NCBI GenBank assembly: GCA_015057005.1
Contig: SVFF01000011.1
Span: 1 to 64,000 of the forward strand
Direction: 5' to 3'
DNA length: 64,000 nucleotides
Source of the DNA: Lachnospiraceae bacterium
GTDB taxonomy: Bacteria; Bacillota; Clostridia; Lachnospirales; Lachnospiraceae
Each line of letters starts with the position of its first letter. Positions within the stretch are counted from its first letter, which is position 1. The notes beneath the pieces are model-generated. The model was not told the DNA's origin. It searched no databases and was given only the letters and a program-made list of their open reading frames with translations. The position numbers and the translations under genes are program-made. Shown here piece by piece: positions 41,608-51,337 of this stretch.

Positions 41608-41677
41608 GCCCGGCAAATGCCGCAACGCCTGTGCAAGCGAGCTTGCCCGGCGTTACGCCGCTTGCCGGGGCTTTCTT
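41608..41677 (+). terminator. Complex hairpin, candidate terminator before rimP
   Basis: Nested stems: GCCCGGCAA (41608-41616) with TTGCCGGGGC (41662-41671), AACGCC (41624-41629) with GGCGTT (41649-41654), GCAAGC (41633-41638) with GCTTGC (41641-41646). It ends in CTTTCTT just upstream of the rimP promoter. Confidence 0.5.
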
Positions 41678-41689
41678 GGGAAATAGTTG

Positions 41690-41718
41690 TTGACATTTCG
41701 TTAATTCGGTACTATACT
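41690..41718 (+). promoter_or_regulatory. Promoter of rimP-nusA-infB operon
   Basis: TTGACA (41690-41695), 17-base spacer, TATACT (41713-41718): a near-consensus housekeeping promoter, 173 bases before rimP. The leader between them shows no further feature I can name. Confidence 0.85.
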
Positions 41719-41891
41719 GAAAATACAATAAAGATGATTACTAGAAGAGTGGACGCGTGCCACTCTTCATTGTTTGTATGGCTATTCATTTGGCGAGATG
41801 CACACATGAGCAAAAGGAAAGCTTTACAGAAGCGGTTTTGCGAATGGGGGCTCTGAATAGTTGTTTAGGACTTATTTTTAGGAGGAATGGC

Positions 41892-42356
41892 ATGTCCAAG
41901 AGGGAGACCTACGAAGCAAAGACAGAAGAAATTCTGCTCCCCATTGCCGAAAGATGCGGCGTGGAGATTTATGATGTGGAATATGTCAAGGAAGGCAGTG
42001 ATTTTTACCTGCGCGCCTACATTGACAAAGAAGATGGCGTTAATATCAATGATTGTGAGGCGGTAAGCCGTGAACTTTCCGACGCTCTGGACAGAGAGGA
42101 TTTTATCCCCGATGCCTATATCCTGGAGGTCAGCAGCCCGGGACTTGGCAGGACCTTAAAGAAGGACCGTCACTTGGAGAAGAGCATTGGTTTGGAAGTA
42201 GAGATCAAGCTCTTTAAGGCTATCGACAAGTGCAAGGAGTTTGCAGGTGTGCTGGAGAGCTTTGATGCAGAGACCATCACCATCAGTGAGGATGAAAAGC
42301 CCAGAACGTTTAACAGAAGCGAGATTGCGTTGATCAGACTGGCATTAGATTTTTAA
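41892..42356 (+). CDS. rimP: Ribosome maturation factor RimP
   Basis: Start at ATG 41892 behind TTAGGAGG; a longer frame upstream has no ribosome binding site and unrelated residues. The 154-residue protein has the two-domain RimP layout with EILLPIAERCGVEIYDVEYV, the LEVSSPGLGRTLKKDRH signature and a C-terminal SH3-like half. It helps assemble the 30S subunit and is the first gene of the nusA operon, as usual in Firmicutes. Confidence 0.95.
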   Translation: MSKRETYEAKTEEILLPIAERCGVEIYDVEYVKEGSDFYLRAYIDKEDGVNINDCEAVSRELSDALDREDFIPDAYILEVSSPGLGRTLKKDRHLEKSIGLEVEIKLFKAIDKCKEFAGVLESFDAETITISEDEKPRTFNRSEIALIRLALDF

Positions 42357-42482
42357 GGAAAGCCCTGGCGTTTACGGAAGCTCGCAGTGCGGAGCAATCG
42401 GCTTTTATAAAGTGAAAAAATTGTTTTATTTGGGAATAGATACGTTAAGATAGTTAGGCTACAGGCCGGAATGGAGGAAATG

Positions 42483-43616
42483 ATGAACAAGGAATTAATG
42501 GAAGCACTGGATATTTTGGAGAAGGAGAAAGAAATCAGCAAAGAGACGCTGTTTGAGGCAATCGAGAATTCTCTGATGACCGCCTGCAAGAATCACTTTG
42601 GCAAGGCTGACAACGTGAAGGTTGAAATCAACCGAGAGACCGGTGACTTCTTGGTATACGCAGAAAAGGAAGTAGTGCCCGAACCCATCGATGTAGAGGA
42701 TGACTGTTTGCAGATCACTCTGGAGGAGGCACAGGAGATTTCCAAAAAGGCACAGGTTGGTGATATCCTGCACGTGGAGATCAAGTCCAAGGAGTTTGGC
42801 CGTATCGCTACCCAGAACGCAAAGAACGTGATCCTTCAAAAGATCCGCGAAGAAGAGAGAAGCGTGATCTACAATCAGTATTATGAGAAAGAAAAAGATG
42901 TTGTGACCGGTGTGGTTCAGCGCTATGTGGGCAAGAACATCAGCATCAACCTGGGTAAGGTGGATGCAATGCTCACCGAGAGCGAGCAGGTTAAGGGTGA
43001 GGTATTCCGTGCTACCGAGCGTATCAAGGTTTACGTTCTGGAAGTTAAGAACACTCCTAAGGGTCCCCGCGTAAACGTGAGCCGTACCCATCCGGAGCTG
43101 GTAAAGAGACTGTTTGAGTCTGAAGTGACTGAGATCAAAGACGGTACCGTTGAGATCAAGAGCATTGCCCGTGAGGCAGGCAGCCGTACCAAGATTGCAG
43201 TATGGAGCCACAACCCTAACGTAGATGCAGTAGGTGCCTGCGTGGGTATGAACGGTGCCAGAGTAAATGCCATTGTTGAGGAACTTCGCGGTGAGAAGAT
43301 CGACATCGTGAACTGGGATGAGAACCCCGGTAACCTGATCCAGAACGCTCTGTCTCCTGCCAAGATCGTGGCTGTATTTGCTGATCCCGATGAGAAGACT
43401 GCAAAGGTAGTTGTTCCCGATTATCAGCTGTCCCTGGCGATTGGTAAGGAAGGTCAGAACGCAAGACTTGCGGCAAGACTTACCGGCTACAAGATCGATA
43501 TCAAGTCTGAGACCCAGGCTAAGGATGCTCCCGGCTTCCGTTACGAGGACTATGTGGACGAGTACGAGGATGATTATGAGGACGGCGAGTACGAGGATGG
43601 TACTTACGAAGAGTAA
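42483..43616 (+). CDS. nusA: Transcription termination/antitermination factor NusA
   Basis: Start at ATG 42483 behind GGAGG (42473-42477). The 377-residue protein has the N-terminal RNA polymerase-binding domain (about 1-130), S1 domain (about 135-200), two KH domains (about 210-345, the second with SLAIGKEGQNARLAARLTG) and an acidic tail of repeated YED units. It modulates pausing, termination and antitermination. The acidic C-terminal tail is longer than the minimal B. subtilis form. It sits between rimP and ylxR as in most Firmicutes. Confidence 0.97.
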   Translation: MNKELMEALDILEKEKEISKETLFEAIENSLMTACKNHFGKADNVKVEINRETGDFLVYAEKEVVPEPIDVEDDCLQITLEEAQEISKKAQVGDILHVEIKSKEFGRIATQNAKNVILQKIREEERSVIYNQYYEKEKDVVTGVVQRYVGKNISINLGKVDAMLTESEQVKGEVFRATERIKVYVLEVKNTPKGPRVNVSRTHPELVKRLFESEVTEIKDGTVEIKSIAREAGSRTKIAVWSHNPNVDAVGACVGMNGARVNAIVEELRGEKIDIVNWDENPGNLIQNALSPAKIVAVFADPDEKTAKVVVPDYQLSLAIGKEGQNARLAARLTGYKIDIKSETQAKDAPGFRYEDYVDEYEDDYEDGEYEDGTYEE

Positions 43617-43633
43617 GATAAGGAGTAAGTCGG

Positions 43634-43903
43634 ATGGCAAAAAAAATTCCTTTAAGGCAGTGTGTTGGCTGCGGTGAAATGAAGGGAAAAAAGGACATGA
43701 TGAGAGTCCTTAAGACAGATGACGGCATATGCCTCGACGCAACCGGCAAGAAGAACGGCAGAGGCGCATATGTTTGTAAGAATGGTGATTGTTTGAAGCT
43801 TGCCCGCAAGAATAAGGGGCTGGAGCGCTCCTTTAAAATGAGCATCCCCGTAGAAGTGTACGACACTTTGGAAAAGGAGTTTGAGGATCTTGACAAAGAA
43901 TAA
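43634..43903 (+). CDS. ylxR: YlxR-family protein (RnpM)
   Basis: An 89-residue protein beginning MAKKIPLRQCVGCGEMKGKKDM, with the CVGCG motif, RGAYVCKNGDCLKLARKN and a compact fold. In Bacillus subtilis this protein (RnpM) binds RNase P and modulates its activity. AAGGAG is present upstream. It overlaps the start of the L7Ae-like gene. Confidence 0.92.
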   Translation: MAKKIPLRQCVGCGEMKGKKDMMRVLKTDDGICLDATGKKNGRGAYVCKNGDCLKLARKNKGLERSFKMSIPVEVYDTLEKEFEDLDKE

Positions 43904-44198
43904 GATTTTATCCCTGTTGGGAATTGCCATGAGAGGGCGCAACCTGGTAAGCGGTGAATTTCAGACGGAAAACAGTGTGAAGAACGGTTCCGCCATGCTG
44001 GTGATCATTGCGGAGGATGCGTCAGCGAATACCAAAAAGTTATTTACTGATAAATGTTCTTTTTATGAAGTCCCGGTGTATCAATTCGGAACGAAAGCAG
44101 AATTGGGCCGGGCAATCGGAAAAGACTTGCGGTCTTCTCTGGGCGTGTGTGACGCAGGATTAGCAGACGCGATTATCAAACAATTGGAAGCTAGATAG
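43890..44198 (+). CDS. ylxQ: L7Ae/YlxQ-family ribosomal protein
   Basis: Start is most likely TTG 43890, which gives MTKNKILSLLGIAMRGRNLVSGE; an upstream TTG at 43881 would be too close to the AAGGAG. The 102-residue protein has the L7Ae kink-turn RNA-binding fold (AMLVIIAEDASANTKKLFTDKC). It overlaps ylxR by 14 bases and precedes infB, the standard neighbourhood. Confidence 0.9.
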   Translation: MTKNKILSLLGIAMRGRNLVSGEFQTENSVKNGSAMLVIIAEDASANTKKLFTDKCSFYEVPVYQFGTKAELGRAIGKDLRSSLGVCDAGLADAIIKQLEAR

Positions 44199-44267
44199 AT
44201 TTCCGGCCTGACAAAAATGCCGGATATGAGCCAGATAGAAAGCCAATGTGGCGGAAATGGAGGAAAC

Positions 44268-47200
44268 ATGGCGAAAATGAAAGTACATGAACTCGCTAAA
44301 GAATTAGATAAACAGAGCAAAGATATATTAACCTTTTTGCAGGAAAAGGGAATTGATGCGAAAGCCCCCCAGAGCACTCTGGAGGATGATGCCATTAATA
44401 TGGTAAAGAAGGCTTTTGGCAAAGCCGGTAATGATGCGGCAGGTGCCGGTCAGAAGAAGGAAGCAGCTGCACCTCAGGAAGCAAAGGCTCCTGCAGCACA
44501 GGCTTCTGCAGAAGCGAAAGCATCTGAAGAAGAAGCTCCCAAGAAGAAAAAGAAAATTATTTTTGTGAGCAATCCCCAGAATTCCAAGATGCCCGGTCAG
44601 CGCTCCGGCGGTCAGGGTGGTCAGCAGCAAAGACCCCAGGGCGGCCAGCAGAGAAACCAGGGTGGTCAGGGAAGAACTCAGGGCGGTTACGGCAGCAATA
44701 ATAACAATTATAATAACAGACAGCAGCAGGCTCAGGCCCCTGCGCGTCCGATTAAGCCTCTGACCCCTCCTTCGCCCACTCCCAGCGTGCAGATGGTGCC
44801 CAATAAGCCCCAGCCCGCTAAACGCCCTGCGGATGTGCAGCCCGCACCCCAGGTGCAGGAGCAGGCAGTAAAGCCTGTAGAGAATAAGCCTCAGGAGACT
44901 CCTGTGCAGGAAGTGCGCAAAGCAGAAGCACCTGTTCAGGAGACAAAAGTACAGGAGACCCGTGTGCAGGAGACCCGTCAGGAAAACCGCACCCAGGAGA
45001 CTCGTGAGCACAAACCTCAGGAGAACAGAAATTATGAGAACCGCGGTCAGGACAATCGCAACCGCGAGCCTCGTCAGGGCGGCTACAATCAGGAGAACCG
45101 TGGCGGAGACAACCGTGGTCAGGACAATCGTAACCGCGATAATCGCCAGGGCGGCTATGGCCAGGGTAATCGTACTCAGGGCGGCCAGGGCGCAGGCAGA
45201 GGAGGTATGAACAATGGAAGACCTCAGGGAGAAAGACCCCAGGGCGACCGCCAGGGAGGATTTAACAGACCTGCCCGTCCTGATATGGCAGGCGGTGCGC
45301 AGGATAACCGCGGTGACCGCCGCAGTGCAGGTCCTAACGCGGGCGGTGAACGCAGCTTTGGCAATAAAGACCGCAGCGGAGCAGGCAATGACAGACAGGG
45401 AAATAGATTCGGTGATACTAAGCAGAGCAAAGGCTTTGTGGCAGAAGCTCCCGCAAAGGACCTGGAGAAGAAGCGTGAGGAAGACAAGAGACGTATCGGT
45501 CAGGAGAAGGATAAGCGCTCCAAGAAGGATCTGTTCTACGAAGAGGATGAAGTATTAAAGAACAAGCCCGGCAGATTCATCAAGCCTGAGAAGAAGAAAG
45601 AAGAAGTGGTGGAAGAGGTTATCAAGGTGATCACCATCCCTGAGACCATCACCATCAAGGAACTGGCTGACAAGATGAAGCTGCAGCCTGCAATGATCAT
45701 CAAGAAGCTGTTCCTGCAGGGCAAGATCGTGACCGTGAACCAGGAGATTTCCTATGAGGATGCAGAGGCTATCGCAATGGAATACGAGATTCTCTGTGAG
45801 CAGGAAGTCAAGGTTGACGTGATCGAGGAACTGCTGAAGGAAGATGAAGAGAATGAAGCGGAACTGGAAGAGAGACCTCCCGTTATCTGCGTAATGGGTC
45901 ATGTAGACCATGGTAAGACTTCCCTTCTGGATGCGATCCGTAAGACAAATGTAACAGACAGAGAAGCCGGCGGTATTACACAGCACATTGGTGCGTATAC
46001 TGTTAAGGTGGGCGATCGCAAGATCACCTTCCTGGATACTCCCGGACATGAAGCATTTACCGCAATGCGTATGCGTGGTGCAAATTCCACCGATATTGCG
46101 ATCCTGGTTGTTGCAGCAGACGACGGCGTAATGCCCCAGACTGTGGAAGCTATCAACCATGCCAAGGCGGCTGGCGTAGAAATCATTGTTGCCGTAAACA
46201 AGATCGACAAACCCTCTGCAAACATCGACCGCGTGAAGCAGGAGCTGACCGAGTATGAACTGGTTGCCGAGGATTGGGGCGGAAGCACCGTATTTGCGCC
46301 TGTGTCTGCAAAGACCGGTGAGGGTATCGAGGATCTGCTGGATATGATCCTGCTGTCCGCTGATATTCTGGAACTGAAGGCGAATCCCAAGAGACGTGCA
46401 AGAGGTCTGGTTATCGAGGCTGAGCTTGACAAGGGCCGCGGTCCCGTTGCAACCGTTCTGGTACAGAAGGGTACGCTCCGTGTAGGTGACTTCATCTCTG
46501 CAGGAGCTGCTCATGGCAAGGTAAGAGCGATGATCGATGACAAGGGCAGAAGAGTAAAAGAAGCTACTCCTTCCACTCCTGTTGAGATCCTGGGTCTTTC
46601 CGGTGTGCCCAGTGCAGGTGAAGTATTCATTGCTCATGACAGTGACAAATCTGCCAAGTCCTATGCTGAGACTTACATGGCTCAGAACAAGGAGAAGATG
46701 CTTGAGGAGACCAAGGGCAAGATGTCTCTGGATGATCTGTTCTCCCAGATTCAGGAGGGCAATCTGAAGGAGCTGAACCTGATCGTCAAGGCTGATGTTC
46801 AGGGTAGTGTAGAGGCGGTTAAGCAGTCCCTGCTGAAGCTTTCCAATGAGGAAGTTGTAGTAAAATGTATCCACGGCGGCGTAGGTGCTATCAATGAGTC
46901 CGACGTATCCCTGGCAAGTGCTTCCAACGCCATTATCATCGGTTTTAACGTGAAACCCGATGTGACTGCTAAGGCTACCGCAGAGCGCGAAGGCGTGGAT
47001 GTGAGACTGTACAGTGTAATCTATCAGGCAATTGAGGATATCGAGGCTGCTATGAAGGGTATGCTGGATCCTGTATATGAGGAGAAGGTAATCGGTCACG
47101 CAGAGGTTCGTCAGATCTTCAAGGCATCTGCTATCGGTAACATTGCAGGTTCCTATGTGCTGGATGGTACCTTCCAGAGAGGCTGTAAAGTTCGTATTTC

Positions 47201-47372
47201 CCGTGAAGGCAAGCAGATCTTTGAAGGTCAGCTGGCTTCCCTGAAGCGCTTCAAGGATGACGTGAAGGAAGTTAAGGCGGGCTTCGAGTGCGGTCTTGTA
47301 TTTGAGGGTTATGATCAGATGCAGGAGCTGGATATCGTAGAAGCTTATATTATGGTAGAAGTGCCTAGATAA
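44268..47372 (+). CDS. infB: Translation initiation factor IF-2
   Basis: Start at ATG 44268 behind GGAGG. The 1034-residue protein delivers initiator fMet-tRNA to the ribosome. It has an N-terminal IF2_N domain ([20 protein letters not shown]), a long low-complexity linker (about residues 110-400) rich in Gly, Gln, Asn, Arg and Pro, a second IF2_N ([22 protein letters not shown]), the G domain ([26 protein letters not shown]), and the C-terminal domains. The linker is unusually long and repetitive. Confidence 0.97.
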   Translation: MAKMKVHELAKELDKQSKDILTFLQEKGIDAKAPQSTLEDDAINMVKKAFGKAGNDAAGAGQKKEAAAPQEAKAPAAQASAEAKASEEEAPKKKKKIIFVSNPQNSKMPGQRSGGQGGQQQRPQGGQQRNQGGQGRTQGGYGSNNNNYNNRQQQAQAPARPIKPLTPPSPTPSVQMVPNKPQPAKRPADVQPAPQVQEQAVKPVENKPQETPVQEVRKAEAPVQETKVQETRVQETRQENRTQETREHKPQENRNYENRGQDNRNREPRQGGYNQENRGGDNRGQDNRNRDNRQGGYGQGNRTQGGQGAGRGGMNNGRPQGERPQGDRQGGFNRPARPDMAGGAQDNRGDRRSAGPNAGGERSFGNKDRSGAGNDRQGNRFGDTKQSKGFVAEAPAKDLEKKREEDKRRIGQEKDKRSKKDLFYEEDEVLKNKPGRFIKPEKKKEEVVEEVIKVITIPETITIKELADKMKLQPAMIIKKLFLQGKIVTVNQEISYEDAEAIAMEYEILCEQEVKVDVIEELLKEDEENEAELEERPPVICVMGHVDHGKTSLLDAIRKTNVTDREAGGITQHIGAYTVKVGDRKITFLDTPGHEAFTAMRMRGANSTDIAILVVAADDGVMPQTVEAINHAKAAGVEIIVAVNKIDKPSANIDRVKQELTEYELVAEDWGGSTVFAPVSAKTGEGIEDLLDMILLSADILELKANPKRRARGLVIEAELDKGRGPVATVLVQKGTLRVGDFISAGAAHGKVRAMIDDKGRRVKEATPSTPVEILGLSGVPSAGEVFIAHDSDKSAKSYAETYMAQNKEKMLEETKGKMSLDDLFSQIQEGNLKELNLIVKADVQGSVEAVKQSLLKLSNEEVVVKCIHGGVGAINESDVSLASASNAIIIGFNVKPDVTAKATAEREGVDVRLYSVIYQAIEDIEAAMKGMLDPVYEEKVIGHAEVRQIFKASAIGNIAGSYVLDGTFQRGCKVRISREGKQIFEGQLASLKRFKDDVKEVKAGFECGLVFEGYDQMQELDIVEAYIMVEVPR

Positions 47373-47553
47373 GTAATTTATAGAGCGGTTTGATCGGCTA
47401 TTGTTCTTCCTCAGACACGTTCTCGCTCGGATAAAAACGCAGCGGTACTAAGAGTGAAAAATATGCAACCTAAGGACCGACGTTTTTATACGGTCTTCGG
47501 GAGAATTGTAGCCGGTGTCAACCGAGAGTATAAATCACAATTTGGAGAATGAT

Positions 47554-48021
47554 ATGAGAAAACACAGCGTAAAAAATACCCGTGTAAACGGGGAGGTTCA
47601 GAAAGTCCTGGCGGAGATCATCCGCGGCGAGATCAAGGATCCGCGTATCAGTCCCTGGACCAGTGTGGTGGCTGTAGAAGTAGCACCGGACTTAAAGACC
47701 TGTAAAGCCTGGATCAGTGTGCTTGGCGACAGCGAAGCTGCTGCAGCAACCCTGCAGGGCTTAAAAAGTGCGGAAGGCTTTATCAGAAGACAGCTTGCGC
47801 GCACCCTTAATCTGCGCAATACACCGGTGATCACTTTCGTGCTGGATCAGTCCATCGAGTACGGCGTAAACATGTCCCACAAGATTGCTGAGGTCATGGC
47901 TAAGGACAGTGCAGCGGCAGATGAACCCGACGAGGATTTCGAGACGGACGAAGACTTTGATGACGAAGACTTTGATGATGAAGATTTTGACGGTGAAGAC
48001 TTCGACGATGACGAAGAATAA
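47554..48021 (+). CDS. rbfA: Ribosome-binding factor RbfA with acidic tail
   Basis: Start at ATG 47554 behind TTTGGAG; a longer frame upstream lacks a ribosome binding site. The 155-residue protein matches RbfA over about 115 residues (VLAEIIRGEIKDPRI, SVVAVEVAPDLKTCKAWISVLG, SIEYGVNMSHKIAEVM) and then continues with about 30 residues, nearly all Asp, Glu and Phe, encoded by a repeated GA-rich unit. It acts in 16S rRNA maturation and cold adaptation. Confidence 0.95.
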   Translation: MRKHSVKNTRVNGEVQKVLAEIIRGEIKDPRISPWTSVVAVEVAPDLKTCKAWISVLGDSEAAAATLQGLKSAEGFIRRQLARTLNLRNTPVITFVLDQSIEYGVNMSHKIAEVMAKDSAAADEPDEDFETDEDFDDEDFDDEDFDGEDFDDDEE

Positions 48022-48044
48022 AGTAAGAGATGATGAGACGACAA

Positions 48045-48068
48045 GGCCCCCCGCTACGAGGGGCTTTT
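48045..48068 (+). terminator. Weak terminator after rbfA
   Basis: GCCCC (48046-48050) pairs with GGGGC (48060-48064) and is followed by TTTT. Read-through into nrnA is likely. Confidence 0.4.
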
Positions 48069-48144
48069 CGTCCCTGTAATGCGCAATATATTGTCAGTAT
48101 GACCCGATGGGGCGCTGACCGGGAGGAAAGGAGCTTGCACTGTT

Positions 48145-49188
48145 ATGAAGCTTGATATATTAAAGGAATGTGCCGGAGCAAAGAAGATCGGTATCACAGG
48201 ACATGTACGCCCTGACGGCGACTGTGTAGGTTCCTGTCTGGCTCTTTGCCGGTATCTGCAGAACAACCTGCCGGAGGCGGATGTGGAGGTTTTTCTGGAG
48301 CAGCCCTCTGATGATTTCAGGGAGATTAAGGGCTTTGAAAATATTGTGGTGCTGAAGCCGGTGAAACAAGGGATGGGTGTCAGGACTGATGCCTGCGCCG
48401 CGGATTCCGCAAAGACGGAGAATAGTATTGCAGAAAACAGCGGCAGCCATGATGTATTTTTTGTGCTGGACAGTATGCCAAATCGCACGGGAGCGGCGGA
48501 ATGCTTTTACAATGCAGCAGACAAAAAGATCAATATTGATCACCATGTAAGTAACCCCGGCTGTGGTGATGTGAGTCTGGTGGAGCCTTTGGTGGGATCG
48601 TCCTGTGAAGTGCTTTATGGTCTGATGGACAAGGAAAAGCTGGACGCAGATATTGCACTGGCGCTCTATATCGGCATGATCCACGATACCGGTGTATTCC
48701 AGTATTCCAACACCACGCCTGAGACCTTGCGTGCGGCAGCGCACCTGATCGGTTTTGGCTTTGATTTCCCCAGATTGATCCAGGAGACTTTTTATCAGAA
48801 GACCTATCTGCAGACCCGGATCATGGGAAAAGTACTGACAGAGAGCAGACTTCTGTGCGGCGGCAGTTGTGTGGCCGGTATCGTGACAAAGGAGACTATG
48901 GAGGAAAACGGGGCAGTGCCCGGCGATCTGGAGGGCATTGTCAGCCAGCTTCGGAATATCAAAGGTGTACATTGTGCAGTCTTTATGTACGAACTGGACA
49001 ATGCCGGGACGCAGGAGTTTAAGGTAAGCCTGCGCAGTGATGAACATGTAAATGTAGCAGAGATTGCATCCCGCTTTGGCGGCGGCGGACATGTGCGGGC
49101 TGCAGGCTGTACGGTGAAGGGTGATCCGGAGGCGGGCCTTGCGCAGGTGGTATCATGTATTGAGGAGCAGCTGGAACAGAATGCCTAA
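48145..49188 (+). CDS. nrnA: Oligoribonuclease/PAP phosphatase NrnA (DHH family)
   Basis: A 347-residue DHH/DHHA1 phosphoesterase that degrades nano-RNA and 3'-phosphoadenosine-5'-phosphate. Motifs are GHVRPDGDCVGS at the N-terminus, INIDHHVSNPG (the DHH motif), GMIHDTGVFQYSNT, and GGGGHVRAAGCTV near the C-terminus. It follows rbfA as in many Firmicutes operons. Confidence 0.95.
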   Translation: MKLDILKECAGAKKIGITGHVRPDGDCVGSCLALCRYLQNNLPEADVEVFLEQPSDDFREIKGFENIVVLKPVKQGMGVRTDACAADSAKTENSIAENSGSHDVFFVLDSMPNRTGAAECFYNAADKKINIDHHVSNPGCGDVSLVEPLVGSSCEVLYGLMDKEKLDADIALALYIGMIHDTGVFQYSNTTPETLRAAAHLIGFGFDFPRLIQETFYQKTYLQTRIMGKVLTESRLLCGGSCVAGIVTKETMEENGAVPGDLEGIVSQLRNIKGVHCAVFMYELDNAGTQEFKVSLRSDEHVNVAEIASRFGGGGHVRAAGCTVKGDPEAGLAQVVSCIEEQLEQNA

Positions 49189-49210
49189 AGCATAAGAACG
49201 GAGAATTGAG

Positions 49211-50107
49211 ATGATAAACGGTATCATTAATGTACATAAAGAGGCAGGTTTTACCTCCCATGATGTGGTAGCCAAACTCAGGGGAATCTGCGGACAGAAG
49301 AAGATCGGTCACACCGGAACTTTGGATCCTATGGCCACAGGCGTGCTGCCTGTCTGTCTGGGAAGCGGCACCAAAGTCTGTGACATGTTGACGGATAAGG
49401 ACAAGGAATATGTGGCAGAACTTTTGCTGGGCTGCACCACAGATACCCAGGACGTGACCGGAGAAGTGCTGTCTGAGTGCGATGTGACAGCTTCTGAGGA
49501 GGCGGTGCGGGAAGCAGTCCTGAGCTTTGTGGGAGATTATGAACAGGTGCCTCCCATGTACTCGGCTTTGAAGGTAAACGGCAAAAAGCTTTATGAACTG
49601 GCCAGAGAGGGAAAAGAAGTAGAGCGAAAAGCCCGTCCGGTGCGTATTCTGGAGATTGAAATATTGGACATGCAGCTGCCTGTAGTGAAGCTGCGTGTGG
49701 CATGCTCCAAGGGCACATACATCCGCACACTCTGTGCGGATATCGGTGAAAAATTAGGCTGCGGCGGTACCATGAAGAGTCTGGTGCGCAGCAAAGTGTC
49801 GGAGTTTGTCCTTAAGGAGGCATTGACTCTGGGACAACTGCAGGCACTTAAAGATGAAGGCCGTCTGTTGGATGCTGTCATGCCTGTCGACCGTTGTTTT
49901 GCGGAGTTCCCTGCGCTCCATGTAAAGGAGCAGTGGCGTAAGCTTTTGGAGAACGGCAATTCCTTCTTTGCCAATCAGACCCTGGAAAATAAAACTTTTC
50001 CTGCAGGTGAATGGGTCAGAATTTACCGTGAAGATGAGAGCTTTGCAGGAATTTATGCATATGATGCCAGCAAAAAGTGGTACAGCCCTATAAAAATGTT
50101 CTTGTAA
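49211..50107 (+). CDS. truB: tRNA pseudouridine(55) synthase TruB
   Basis: A 298-residue TruB that makes pseudouridine 55 in the T-loop of tRNA. The catalytic Asp is D39 in KIGHTGTLDPMATGVLPV. The C-terminal PUA-like tail is present. Starts 22 bases after nrnA. Confidence 0.96.
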   Translation: MINGIINVHKEAGFTSHDVVAKLRGICGQKKIGHTGTLDPMATGVLPVCLGSGTKVCDMLTDKDKEYVAELLLGCTTDTQDVTGEVLSECDVTASEEAVREAVLSFVGDYEQVPPMYSALKVNGKKLYELAREGKEVERKARPVRILEIEILDMQLPVVKLRVACSKGTYIRTLCADIGEKLGCGGTMKSLVRSKVSEFVLKEALTLGQLQALKDEGRLLDAVMPVDRCFAEFPALHVKEQWRKLLENGNSFFANQTLENKTFPAGEWVRIYREDESFAGIYAYDASKKWYSPIKMFL

Positions 50108-50216
50108 AATCCACAAATATAGGCTTTAATAATTTTAAGATAGTAGGACGGCGGCAATTTTTTAATGTCTTCGGATTCGACTAATGTAATAAAGAAAGAA
50201 AAGAGAGAAATAAAAG

Positions 50217-51158
50217 TTGAAGATTATTTCTAACACAACAGATTTTCAGTTGGAGCAGGGAACTGCCGTAGCCATCGGCAAGTTCGATGGTGTGCATATC
50301 GGACACCGCAGACTCCTGGAGGAAATTTTAGCCCGGAAGGAAAAAGGTCTTCTGGCCTGTGTCTTTACCTTTGATCCCCCGCCGGAAGTGCTGTTTGGTA
50401 TTTCTGATGGGAAGTCCCTTTCAAGCCTGTCTGAAAAGCGCAGCCTGTTTGAAAAAATGGGAGTGGATGTGCTGGTGGAGTTTCCCATGAACAGAGAGAC
50501 TGCAGGCATGGCACCGGAACGGTTTGTGACAGAAGTACTGCTGGGAAAACTGCATATGCAGTTTATTGCTGCGGGATGGGATTTGTCCTTTGGCAGCCGC
50601 GGAGCAGGCAATGTGGCTCTTTTGGAGCGCATGGCTGAAGAACATGATTTTGCGGTAAAGGTCATCGATAAGGTATTTCTGAAAGGCATAGAGGTCAGTT
50701 CTTCTTATATCAGAAGTCTGGTAAAAGAGGGAAATATGGAAGCAGTACAGGAGTGCCTGGGAACTCCGTTCTTTTTTAAGGGAGAAGTGGTGCACGGCAA
50801 TCACATCGGCACAGGGATTGGTTTCCCCACGGTGAACCTTCTGCCGGCTGAGGACAAGCTGCTGCCTCCCAATGGCGTTTATTATTCCGGGACAATCGTG
50901 GACGGCAGAGAATACCCATCGATCACTAACATTGGCCGCAAGCCCACCGTGGGTGACAAAGAGCGGATGGGCGTAGAGACCTACATTTATGATTTTGACA
51001 GAGATATCTACGGCAAAGAGATAGAAGTGCGGCTGCTTGGCTTCAGGCGTCCGGAGAGGAAATTTGCAGGTCTTGAGCAGCTGCAGGCACAGCTGCGTGA
51101 GGACGTGGAGGCCGGAAAAGAATACGCAGGACGAAAGAAACAAAAGAACTGGGTCTGA
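50217..51158 (+). CDS. ribF: Bifunctional riboflavin kinase/FAD synthetase RibF
   Basis: A 313-residue enzyme starting at TTG 50217 (AGAGAGAAATAAAAG upstream; the start is inferred from the conserved opening). N-terminal FAD synthetase domain (VAIGKFDGVHIGHRRLLEE, SSSYIRSLVKEG) and C-terminal riboflavin kinase domain (GFPTVNLLP, NGVYYSGTI). It converts riboflavin to FMN and FAD. Ends in a strong terminator. Confidence 0.95.
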   Translation: MKIISNTTDFQLEQGTAVAIGKFDGVHIGHRRLLEEILARKEKGLLACVFTFDPPPEVLFGISDGKSLSSLSEKRSLFEKMGVDVLVEFPMNRETAGMAPERFVTEVLLGKLHMQFIAAGWDLSFGSRGAGNVALLERMAEEHDFAVKVIDKVFLKGIEVSSSYIRSLVKEGNMEAVQECLGTPFFFKGEVVHGNHIGTGIGFPTVNLLPAEDKLLPPNGVYYSGTIVDGREYPSITNIGRKPTVGDKERMGVETYIYDFDRDIYGKEIEVRLLGFRRPERKFAGLEQLQAQLREDVEAGKEYAGRKKQKNWV

Positions 51159-51174
51159 ATATTGGTGCTGTTGG

Positions 51175-51205
51175 AAGGATTGCCGGATACCGGCAGTCCT
51201 TTTTT
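51175..51205 (+). terminator. Terminator of the rimP-ribF operon
   Basis: A 12-bp stem (AAGGATTGCCGG with CCGGCAGTCCTT, three-base loop) runs into a T-run to 51205. Confidence 0.92.
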
Positions 51206-51226
51206 GCAAAAAAATTGTGTAAACTG

Positions 51227-51255
51227 TTGACACATGCAAGGTACATCTGTATAAT
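51227..51255 (+). promoter_or_regulatory. Consensus promoter of the NlpC/P60 gene
   Basis: TTGACA (51227-51232), 17-base spacer, TATAAT (51250-51255): a perfect match to both consensus hexamers and spacing. The leader is about 80 bases. Confidence 0.92.
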
Positions 51256-51337
51256 TGAGGTGATATTTAACAAATTTGTAACAAAGTTGTAATGAACGTA
51301 ATCAAAGTGAACAGAATCAAATAGAAAGGTATAACCC

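Noticed and set aside
41242-41856. Several open frames over the GC-rich repeats
   Set aside because: They arise because the 51-bp unit is free of stop codons in more than one frame; no ribosome binding site or recognisable protein.
45555-47099. 514-aa minus-strand frame opposite infB, with similar frames opposite nusA and pnp
   Set aside because: All lie antisense to well-identified genes, share the same shadow composition and lack start signals.
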